Source of the DNA: Terriglobia bacterium
GTDB taxonomy: Bacteria > Acidobacteriota > Terriglobia > UBA7540
DNA length: 64,000 bases
Direction: 5' to 3'
NCBI GenBank assembly: GCA_030040995.1
Contig: JASHOS010000246.1
Location: 1 to 64,000 of the forward strand
Shown here piece by piece: positions 1 through 6,697 of the stretch. The number at the start of each line of letters is the position of its first letter. Position 1 is the first letter of the stretch. The notes below the pieces were generated by a model. That model saw nothing but the letters and a program-made list of their open reading frames with translations, ran no database searches and was not told the DNA's origin. The position numbers were made by a program, and so were the translations under genes.

Positions 1-140
1 ACTTCATGCACCCGGGACCCGCTTCCCAGAAGCAGAACTGCCCAGCGGTCCCGAAAAACAGCGTCCGGAGAAGCAGCGGCAGCATCCACCAGCGCACGCT
101 GATCCGCCTCCGACAGTTTGAGCAAGCTCGGCCGAGACAT
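1..140 (-). CDS. Partial CDS cut by the left edge, unknown function
   Basis: An ATG at 138-140 on the minus strand opens a frame with no stop to the window edge, giving about 46 residues (begins MSRPSLLKLSEADQRALVDA). I do not recognise the family. The helical start followed by an RDRWAVLLLGSGSR stretch is vaguely like the N-terminal helix-turn-helix of some transposases, but that is speculation. No clear ribosome binding site precedes it. It lies downstream of, and co-directional with, the small TonB-like gene at 189-491. The call rests only on an open frame at an edge and could be wrong. Confidence 0.35.
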   Translation of the reverse strand, partial: MSRPSLLKLSEADQRALVDAAAASPDAVFRDRWAVLLLGSGSRVHE

Positions 141-188
141 ACCACTGATTGTATGCCGAAGCCGAATTAGTCTCAATATTTAGTGTAG

Positions 189-491
189 TCAACTTAGAGG
201 TAATATCATCTCGACTTCGGTAACCCTCCCTTTGCTGTTGACTACGATGGAGAGCACGACTGCGCCTTTGCAGTGACCCTTCTTTACCTGGGGCGGGCAC
301 GGCGGCTCCGGATAGTAAACCGGTACAGGCATTTTCACGCCGTGGTCGACGTTTGCCCATGAGACGCGGGGCGGCTTCGTTCGCTGTTGAGCAGTGTCGT
401 TGAGAGGAAAGGTCCACACGACTGACACTCCCGCACTGACTAGTGCCAAGGCTGCTGCCAGAATCGAAACCGTCATTTGTTTTCGAAACAT
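189..491 (-). CDS. Short TonB-like protein, C-terminal domain truncated
   Basis: The product is 100 residues. I place the start at MFRKQ because a GGAGG motif sits just before that ATG; an in-frame ATG lies 15 bases upstream. Residues 5-28 are a hydrophobic segment (signal anchor). The tail, YPEPPCPPQVKKGHCKGAVV followed by LSIVVNSKGRVTEVEM, matches the first half of the TonB C-terminal domain, where intact proteins read roughly PEYPEEARRAGIQGTVVLSVVV. The frame then stops before the usual LDEAAIEAVRQWRF half. It may be a decayed energy transducer or a small variant. The full-length TonB in this window is at 38370-39491. Two cysteines in the PPCPPQVKKGHC stretch are unusual for the family. 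Confidence 0.55.
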   Translation of the reverse strand: MFRKQMTVSILAAALALVSAGVSVVWTFPLNDTAQQRTKPPRVSWANVDHGVKMPVPVYYPEPPCPPQVKKGHCKGAVVLSIVVNSKGRVTEVEMILPLS

Positions 492-836
492 GCGAACCTC
501 CATCATCGCACCTATCCGCTCAGCGAGTTGGCCCTCGCGTAGAAAAGGCGAAGCCGAAAGCGGTTCACCGACTACTGGCCGCTTGTTAATACGACCATCC
601 TCGGACGCTTACCGGGTGGTGCTTCGGGCATACGCTAAATGATGTGCAAAGTCTTATGTCATTTAATTTGCAAGGTGACAGGAATGGTTATGGAATCGCA
701 GCACGCCGCGCCGGACACTTAGGCTGCCACTCGAATTGCAACGGCAGTTCAGGGCGACAACAAGATGACCCTTGACGGTGATGCTCGACCGTTTGTTTTA
801 GCTCTGGAGTCCTTTGGATAGCTTCCAAGAACACGG
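492..836. other. Intergenic stretch with nothing recognised
   Basis: About 345 bases lie between the short TonB-like gene and the 3' end of the agmatine deiminase gene. I see no open frame with protein-like composition, no RNA gene and no member of the repeat families found elsewhere in the window. Confidence 0.5.
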
Positions 837-1940
837 TCACGGCTTCTCAGGGTCAGCGCCCTGGCGGGGGCGCGGCTGCTGCTGGGTGAGGCAATGGAGC
901 GTTCCAAGTCCCCAAATCAAATCGACGGCATGAATACCGATCACCGGACGGTCCCGAAAGAGCTCGGCCAGAATTCCGAGTGCCACCCGATCCTTTGGAT
1001 CGTTGAAAGTGGGAACCAGAACTGCCGCATTGGCGATATAAAAGTTGGCGTAACTTGCCGGAAGGCGCTGGCCACTGAAATAGAGCGGCGACGGCATAGG
1101 TAGGGGAACCACATCGAGCCGCGAAGAATCGCGCAGGCGCACTCCTTCGAGGCGCTCGCGGTTTTCCTGGAGCGGGCGATAATTGGCATCGTCTGGGGCG
1201 TCCTCCTGGCAAAGCACTACCGTGCGCGGGCCGGTGAAGCGGCAAACATCATCGACGTGGCCGTGCGTGTCGTCGCCGGCAATTCCCTTGCCGAGCCAGA
1301 TGATTTCATCCACTCCCAAGTACTTCCGCAGCGCCTCCTCAATTTGCGTCTGGGTAAGTTCCGGGTTGCGCGGCTGCACTTCACGGTCGAGCAGGCATTC
1401 CTCGGTTGTCAGCAAAATCCCTTTGCCATTCACGTCGATGCTTCCTCCCTCAAGCACGAAAGGCAGGCCGTCAGCTTCTGCCGTGTAGAAAGGGCAGCCC
1501 AACGCGCGTGCGGCAAGCTCCGGTATCCGCTCATCCAAATTCCAGTCGGCGTATTTCGCCCAGGCGTTAAACCGAAAACGGACGATGGCCGTCTCATCGC
1601 GCGGACCGGACTGACAGACGAAGATGGGACCAGAATCGCGTGTCCATCCGCGGTTCGTCGGAAAAGGAAAGAACCGCACGCGCGAAAAATCAACACCAAC
1701 CCGGCGCATAACTTCTCTTGCGCGAGACTCATGGCGCCCCGGGTTGACAAGGACGCAGAGCCTTTCGCTCATAACGATTTTCCGGGCAATTTCCCCGTAC
1801 ACCCAAGGGATGGCGGAAAATTTGCCCGGCCAGTCGGAGGTGTTATGCGGCCATCCCATCCACGTGGACTCGTGCGGCTCCCATTCGGCCGGCATACGAA
1901 AATGGCCGAGCGGCCCGGCAGTGGAATTCAAGCTTCTCAT
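837..1940 (-). CDS. aguA: Agmatine deiminase (peptidyl-arginine deiminase family)
   Basis: The product is about 367 residues, the normal family length, when started at MRSLNSTAGPLGHFRMPAEW. The frame stays open upstream to 2117, but that extension lies in an intergenic repeat (2009-2078), so the longer start is rejected. The family hydrolyses agmatine to N-carbamoylputrescine and ammonia in the cytoplasm. Visible signatures are WTRDSGP in the first third, EGGSID in the middle, GDDTHGHVDD, and the C-terminal GLGTLHCLTQQ with the catalytic cysteine near residue 350. No N-carbamoylputrescine amidase is adjacent. A possible polyamine or amine catabolic cluster lies at 24-30 kb, but linkage is only inferred. 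Confidence 0.93.
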   Translation of the reverse strand: MRSLNSTAGPLGHFRMPAEWEPHESTWMGWPHNTSDWPGKFSAIPWVYGEIARKIVMSERLCVLVNPGRHESRAREVMRRVGVDFSRVRFFPFPTNRGWTRDSGPIFVCQSGPRDETAIVRFRFNAWAKYADWNLDERIPELAARALGCPFYTAEADGLPFVLEGGSIDVNGKGILLTTEECLLDREVQPRNPELTQTQIEEALRKYLGVDEIIWLGKGIAGDDTHGHVDDVCRFTGPRTVVLCQEDAPDDANYRPLQENRERLEGVRLRDSSRLDVVPLPMPSPLYFSGQRLPASYANFYIANAAVLVPTFNDPKDRVALGILAELFRDRPVIGIHAVDLIWGLGTLHCLTQQQPRPRQGADPEKP

Positions 1941-2008
1941 TTTTCGTGCCTGGGAGGTCGCCAGTGTGGTGTCCCGTCTAATTCTTGACGGCCGTACGCT
2001 GTCGGCGA

Positions 2009-2078
2009 CCCCCTCACCCGGCCCGCGCCGGCTGGAGAAAGCGCCGGCCGCGGTCCACCCTCTCCCGAGGGAGAGGGT
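2009..2078. repeat. CCCTC/GAGGG intergenic repeat, copy 1
   Basis: This ~70-bp GC-rich element starts CCCTCACCCGG, contains GCCGGCTGGAGAAAGCGCCGGC, and ends in CTCTCCCGAGGGAGAGGG, itself a hairpin. It is the reverse complement of the element at 44336-44405, and a longer relative lies at 28443-28588. It sits just upstream of the agmatine deiminase start. Confidence 0.8.
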
Positions 2079-2131
2079 AATGGTTTCCTGTAGGTTTGGT
2101 TGCGGCCGCAAGGCCACGTGCGCTACAACCT

Positions 2132-2182
2132 GACCCCGGGCTTTCGCCCTGGGCTATGATATTTTGGCCCTTCGGGCCTTGT
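2132..2182. repeat. GGGCTATGAT-type intergenic repeat
   Basis: The sequence pairs an imperfect CCCGGGCTTTCGCCCTGGG hairpin with GCTATGAT and GGCCCTTCGGGCC. The same order (CCCAGGGCTATGAT then ACCCTTCGGGCC) recurs at 24041-24087, with a looser relative at 15204-15291. Confidence 0.65.
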
Positions 2183-2208
2183 CTGGCTGGCCGTCGGCGA
2201 ACCAAGCG

Positions 2209-2244
2209 AAAAGCCGCAGCGTTGTAAAGCGAACGCTGCGCTAC
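2209..2244. repeat. AAAAGCCGCAG/CTGCGCTAC hairpin family, copy 1
   Basis: The hairpin has constant ends AAAAGCCGCAG and CTGCGCTAC. Its inner stem is CGTT paired with AACG around a short loop. Other copies (15307, 15366, 16248, 61484) keep the ends but have different, still complementary, inner stems. Confidence 0.7.
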
Positions 2245-2301
2245 AGCCGTGCGGAAGCGCCGCGAGGCTGCGCTGCGCGGTTCCCACCATGGGGCCGTGG
2301 C

Positions 2302-2937
2302 TTACGGCCGTTCCAAGGCGGGCTGAAGCATGGACTTGGCGTGTGACTCGATCCTTTTTTTAAGATCGAGAAAGATCATATGCGAAATGATCAGGTGAGC
2401 GTCTTCCACCCTTTGCATATTGTGACAAGGGATCAGAATGCTGCAATCGAGGAGCGCCGCCATCTTTCCGCCGCCGCATCCTACCAGTCCGATCGTGGTG
2501 GCGCCTTTCCTCCGCGCCAGATCGAGGGCGCGAAGCACGTTAGGCGAGTTCCCGCTGCCGCTGATGCCGAACGCCACGTCATCTTTCTGAATGAAATTTT
2601 CAATTTGTCCGGCAAACACATTGTCGTACTGGGTGTCGTTCGCCCATGCGGTGAGGAGCGGCGTATTATCTGAGACCGAGAGCGCTTTCAACCGCTTGGT
2701 CCCGGCGAGCCATCCGGGCCCCGGGAAGTGAGTGCATTTTCCCAGATCAGCGGCCATGTGAGAGGCCAAAGCCGCACTGCCACCATTGCCAAAGAGAAAG
2801 ACGGTATGGTCGGTATGGTAAGCGTCGAAGAGAATCCCGGCTGCGCGCGCCGCTTCCCGAAGGGGAAGCTGGTCCAATAATTCTTTCAGGCTGGCTAGGT
2901 AGGAATCGTATTCAGCGTAAGAATTCGTCAAGAGCAT
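2302..2937 (-). CDS. gmhA: SIS-domain phosphosugar isomerase, GmhA-like (sedoheptulose-7-phosphate isomerase)
   Basis: The 211-residue product is a single SIS domain of GmhA/DiaA size. GmhA turns sedoheptulose 7-phosphate into glycero-manno-heptose 7-phosphate, the first step to heptose of surface glycans. The phosphosugar loop FGNGGSAALASH is at residues 49-60, a second serine loop GISGSGNSPNV is mid-protein, and the C-terminal EDAHLIISHM carries the histidine region. The position that is usually glutamate after the first loop (AAEL in typical GmhA) is aspartate here (AADL, residue 64), so substrate assignment is less sure. Its start overlaps the end of the upstream radical SAM gene by 10 bases, so the two are translationally coupled. 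GmhB and a heptose-type nucleotidyltransferase lie 45 kb away. Confidence 0.8.
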   Translation of the reverse strand: MLLTNSYAEYDSYLASLKELLDQLPLREAARAAGILFDAYHTDHTVFLFGNGGSAALASHMAADLGKCTHFPGPGWLAGTKRLKALSVSDNTPLLTAWANDTQYDNVFAGQIENFIQKDDVAFGISGSGNSPNVLRALDLARRKGATTIGLVGCGGGKMAALLDCSILIPCHNMQRVEDAHLIISHMIFLDLKKRIESHAKSMLQPALERP

Positions 2938-4070
2938 AGGTTCGCAGCCTTCGATTGAAGATAGGTCAGCGGAACGTCAACCAGCATGGCTTTCTTGGAA
3001 TGACGAAGGCTGTCATGAATGAAACATACGTGCGTACACCAGCATTGATCGTGCGCGATGGCCCCAGATTCGTTCCGGCGGGTTTGAGTCTCCCAGAATT
3101 TCCCGAAATCGCAATCAAATTCCCGAAGGTTCGCCAGCTTCCCCCGCAATTCACAGGCGCGAACGTCGCCATTATAGTCAATCACGATCGAAGTTTCACT
3201 GGCCGTGCAGGGCATCGGCCAGGGATGGGGCGAGCTAATGTTTTGGAGCTGGATTTTATTGTGCAGGGCGAGTGTTCCCTGGTAAAACATCTTGCCAACC
3301 CGCCGCTCCACGCCCGTCAGACGCCGGAGAATGGTGGGCGCGTAGTAGGAATAAATCTTCTGCAGTTTCTTGTATAATGCCGGCAATCGCTCGGTAGGAA
3401 TTGCTTTCAGGCCCGCTTCTTTGGCGTTGCCCCGAATAATGTTGAAATAATGGCCGTCCACCTGGCAATGGGTTTTGACGAAGTCCGCGATCTCCAGTAT
3501 GGAATCAAAATTTTCCGCGCAGATCACCGTGTTGACGTTCACGCGAAATCCTGGAAAATCCTTCCGGCATGTCTGAATGGCTTCGAGGGTTCGGAGGGTC
3601 TTCGCAAAGTTTCCGGGCACCGCGCGGATCGAGTCCTGCATTTCATTGAGACCGTCCAGAGCGACATTCAAATCCAGGTGGAGCTCCGGATTTGCAGCCA
3701 TGATGCAGGCCACCCATTCTGCCGTGCGCTCGGGCATCAGTCCATTCGTGGGCAGATTGACCCAGCGCACCTGATTTTGCTCGTAGAAAAGGTGAATAAT
3801 CCCGGTAAGGTCTTTGCGGAGCATCGGCTCTCCGCCAGAAAGCCAAAGGTCGGTAAAATTCGGCATGGTCGAGGAAAGCTTGCAAATTTCATCCCATGAT
3901 AAGTCGCCGCGGTGGTTAAGCTGGTCCCAATAGAAGCAGGTGCGGCACTTGGCATTGCACGCCGAAGTCACGAAGAAGATGACGACCTTGAGTTTCTTCG
4001 GCGATGAAAATACGTGGTAGATTGGCTCGCGGCCGTGGCCTGCGGCATTCGCCTTCAGAGAGAGCCCCAT
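2928..4070 (-). CDS. Radical SAM / SPASM-domain protein
   Basis: The product is about 380 residues from an ATG preceded by AGGA; an alternative ATG at 4115 would add 15 residues. The radical SAM cluster motif CNAKCRTC (CxxxCxxC) lies near the N-terminus, followed by LWLSGGEPMLRKDL and VNLPTNGLM typical of the AdoMet-binding barrel. The C-terminal part has a cysteine-rich SPASM-like region: CTASET, IDYNGDVRACEL and the closing HDQCWCTHVCF. SPASM proteins bind extra Fe-S clusters and modify peptides, proteins or small substrates; the substrate here is unknown. No precursor-peptide gene is visible nearby. Overlap with the SIS isomerase gene argues for a shared pathway, possibly sugar or glycan modification (inference). 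Confidence 0.85.
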   Translation of the reverse strand: MGLSLKANAAGHGREPIYHVFSSPKKLKVVIFFVTSACNAKCRTCFYWDQLNHRGDLSWDEICKLSSTMPNFTDLWLSGGEPMLRKDLTGIIHLFYEQNQVRWVNLPTNGLMPERTAEWVACIMAANPELHLDLNVALDGLNEMQDSIRAVPGNFAKTLRTLEAIQTCRKDFPGFRVNVNTVICAENFDSILEIADFVKTHCQVDGHYFNIIRGNAKEAGLKAIPTERLPALYKKLQKIYSYYAPTILRRLTGVERRVGKMFYQGTLALHNKIQLQNISSPHPWPMPCTASETSIVIDYNGDVRACELRGKLANLREFDCDFGKFWETQTRRNESGAIAHDQCWCTHVCFIHDSLRHSKKAMLVDVPLTYLQSKAANLCS

Positions 4071-4333
4071 GTTGCGTCCTGGGTTCATTCTATCAGACTC
4101 GCTCCCGCTTTCCATTTTACAAACATACGGTTGGAGCGCAGAGATGTTCCAGTAGCAGGCAAAAATCTCGAGTTACGGACCGAGTTCCTTAACATCGGAA
4201 CACTGGGTGGTTGGGGGACACCCGGCAGCGATGTAACCGGCCCCACTCTTGGCCAGATCACGTGCACGGCGAGCACCGCGCGATAAATTCAGTTAGTCTT
4301 GAAATTCTACTTCTGGTGTTGGGCTCCGATACC

Positions 4334-5986
4334 ATGCTGACCCGTCGTCGGTTTTTCTCGACTCTCGCTTGCGGTGCGGCTGCCCTTCAGAGCTACGCTC
4401 ACAGCGACGCCTCTTCTAGGGCGAGCCTGCCGCTTGCCCTCCCGACTGCTCAGCAAACCGCATGGCAGAGTCTTGAAATAGGTATGTTCGTGCATTTCGC
4501 GCCCAACACTTGGCAGAATAGGGAGTACGACGATCTTTCAACCCCTCTTTCCGCCATCAATCCCCACGTCAACACGGATGACTGGGTGGAATGTGCTGCG
4601 GGACTCGGCGCGAAATACATCATTTTTGTCGCCAAACATGCGGGCGGATTTTGCATGTGGCAAACTCAAACGACAAAATATGGCATTCGGAATACGCCAT
4701 GGAAGAGCGGTCATGGTGATGTGATGGCGGACGTGGCAGCGTCCTGCCGCGAACATGGGCTGAAGCTGGGAGTTTATCTGTCTCCCAAGGACGCAAATTT
4801 CGGCGCAGGTCCGGCTGGGCGCTGCAAGACGGCTCAAAAACAGGCCGAATACAACCGCATCTACCGCGAGCAATTGACAGAATTGCTGACGCGGTACGGT
4901 CCAATTGTTGAGATATGGTTTGACGGCTCAATTGTGGTCCCCGTTGGTGACATCCTGAAGCGCTATGCGTCCGATGCTATGGTCTTCCAGGGTCCAGAAG
5001 CGAGCATCAGGTGGGTTGGCAATGAAGATGGTTTTGCCCCTTATCCCGCGTGGGATGCCGTCTCCCAAGCCGATGCGAAGACGGGCGTGGCCACGGCAAT
5101 TCAAGGCAGCCCGAATGGTGCGGTGTGGCTTCCCGTCGAAGCCGATGTCTCAATCCTCCGGCCCTACTGGTTTTGGAGTTCGACAAAGCAGAAGAACTTG
5201 TTATCCGTCGACGAGCTCATGGATATCTATTACCGGTCGGTCGGACGCGGCGTGCAGATGGTCCTCAATCTGCCGCCGGACTCAAATGGACTGATGCCCA
5301 AGGAAACTTGCGCACGTGCGCGCGAATTTGGTGAGGCAGTCTTTCGCCGGTTCGGGAGGAGTGTTGCTGAAACTTCCGGTTCTGGCCGCTCCGTGGTCCT
5401 GGAGCTGCCATCGCGGGGCCGGATCGATCACGTGATCCTTCAGGAAGACTGTTCACAGGGGCAGCGGGTGCTCGCCTACCGCCTCGAGGGAAACTGCAAC
5501 GGCCACTGGGTTGATCTTGCAAAAGGTTCTGCTATAGGCCACAAGCGGATTCAGCCAGTTCCTCCTACGGTCGTGCAGGCTGTCCGGTTCATAGCCGAGA
5601 GAAGTATTGGCCGGCCGGCGATCCGGCGCTTCGCTCTGTTCAATGCCGGCGTAAACCCTCCGCCGCGTTGGAATGCGCCTGTGCGGATTTGGGCGGATGA
5701 CGAGGTTGGCCCGTGGAGGGACTACCACTACAGAATCAACCTTACCAAGAAGGTCGTCGCTGCAGCGCAATATCGCTTGAGTTTTGTCTCTCAAGGTGGC
5801 GCGCCATTAACCATCGAACGGCCGGTCCTGCTGATTGGTAGTGTGCCAGTGCCTCAGCTTGTGCGCCGATCCGCGTCCGATCCAGACGCCTTGATTCTTA
5901 CGATGACCGCCGTGGGAGAAGAGGTCGTGATTGAAGGACGAATAAAGGGGGCGGAACAGGGAATTCTGCTGTTGCGCCGCCTTTGA
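4334..5986 (+). CDS. Alpha-L-fucosidase, glycoside hydrolase family 29, exported
   Basis: The product is 550 residues from ATG 4334; an upstream extension to 4211 has no protein character and is rejected. The N-terminus MLTRRRFFSTLACGAAALQS looks like a twin-arginine signal peptide, so export is likely. The GH29 barrel shows AKHAGGF around residue 102 and EIWFDGS with the presumed nucleophile aspartate at residue 197. GH29 enzymes remove terminal alpha-L-fucose by a retaining mechanism. Residues after about 360 form a discoidin-like (F5/8 type C) beta domain. The gene is divergent from the radical SAM gene. Its stop codon abuts a recombinase relic. Confidence 0.9.
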   Translation: MLTRRRFFSTLACGAAALQSYAHSDASSRASLPLALPTAQQTAWQSLEIGMFVHFAPNTWQNREYDDLSTPLSAINPHVNTDDWVECAAGLGAKYIIFVAKHAGGFCMWQTQTTKYGIRNTPWKSGHGDVMADVAASCREHGLKLGVYLSPKDANFGAGPAGRCKTAQKQAEYNRIYREQLTELLTRYGPIVEIWFDGSIVVPVGDILKRYASDAMVFQGPEASIRWVGNEDGFAPYPAWDAVSQADAKTGVATAIQGSPNGAVWLPVEADVSILRPYWFWSSTKQKNLLSVDELMDIYYRSVGRGVQMVLNLPPDSNGLMPKETCARAREFGEAVFRRFGRSVAETSGSGRSVVLELPSRGRIDHVILQEDCSQGQRVLAYRLEGNCNGHWVDLAKGSAIGHKRIQPVPPTVVQAVRFIAERSIGRPAIRRFALFNAGVNPPPRWNAPVRIWADDEVGPWRDYHYRINLTKKVVAAAQYRLSFVSQGGAPLTIERPVLLIGSVPVPQLVRRSASDPDALILTMTAVGEEVVIEGRIKGAEQGILLLRRL

Positions 5987-6235
5987 CTCTCTGACTCGGT
6001 ACGGTGTCTATAAGCTCGTTCAACGGCTCTTCCAACGCACGTCTGATGCCTTCCCATCCATAACGAGAAACGGGTCAGCCCGCACACGGTTCGGCATACC
6101 GCGGCAACTCACCTGGTCTGCAGCGGTGTGGGCATCGACACTATCCGTTACTGGCCCGGTCACTTTGCGCTTGACACCACCAACATCTGCGCGGAACTCT
6201 CCGACACACTTCGGTCGCGTAAATTGAACCGCTAA
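5985..6235 (+). pseudogene. Tyrosine recombinase (phage-type integrase) C-terminal relic, frameshifted
   Basis: From about 5985 one frame reads DSLTRYGVYKLVQRLF, like the start of an integrase catalytic domain. Near 6074 the homology continues in another frame as VSPHTVRHTAATHLVCSGV, then IDTIRYWPGHFALDTTNICA, ending at a TAA at 6233. The HTVRHTAAT box holds the conserved H-x-x-R, and the W-x-GH box is present. The final tyrosine position of the usual T-N-x-Y-A is cysteine (TTNICA). The piece lacks an N-terminal half, is frameshifted and has lost the nucleophile, so it is dead. It implies past insertion of an integrase-carrying element beside the fucosidase gene. Confidence 0.75.
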
Positions 6236-6697
6236 ATTCGGAATGGCACTTTGCAGACGCTCGCTGATTTGTTAGTCTACTTGGTGAAGGAACAGGCCCA
6301 ACTCAACGTTCGGCGCTGGTCATGTAATGCCCCATGGACTCGTAGTGCCGGGCTTCACAGGTTGCGGAAAAACGGCTTTTCGGAGCCAAAATCGGCCGAA
6401 AATGGCGGTCGCTCGAACGGAGAATCAATAACTTACAAATCTTGACGAGCGCCATTTGGGACTCTCAGGGGAGTTTTTTCCGCAGCCTGTTCAGCCCGGC
6501 ATCTCGCCAAATGCCGACGTGAAGGTCGGCGCTACACAGCGGGCGAGACCCAAAATGAGGCATTAGTCGCTCATGTTGTGTGACGACATCCGCGAGGCAT
6601 AGAAGCACTCTCACCCGCCGGCCCTCGGCTCCCTGTCTTGGCGGGAGAGGGCCAAGACTACTGACAGGCTCAAAGGCGCGATTTCAGGTTCAAGATA
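6236..6697. other. Intergenic region, possible mobile-element remnant plus a small repeat
   Basis: About 460 bases follow the recombinase relic. I see no convincing gene; a 64-residue frame at 6251-6445 has no recognisable character. A CCGACGTGAAGGTCGGC hairpin at about 6511-6540 matches elements at 10945-10995 and 39674-39735. Another GC-rich CTCACCCGCCGGCC..GGGAGAGGG block lies near 6610-6655 and resembles the repeat at 2009-2078. Confidence 0.5.

Noticed and set aside
1941-2117. Upstream extension of the agmatine deiminase frame
   Set aside because: It covers an intergenic repeat; MRSLNSTAGPLGHFRMPAEW gives normal family length.
6251-6445. 64-residue plus-strand frame after the integrase relic
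   Set aside because: Short, composition unlike a protein, no ribosome binding site.
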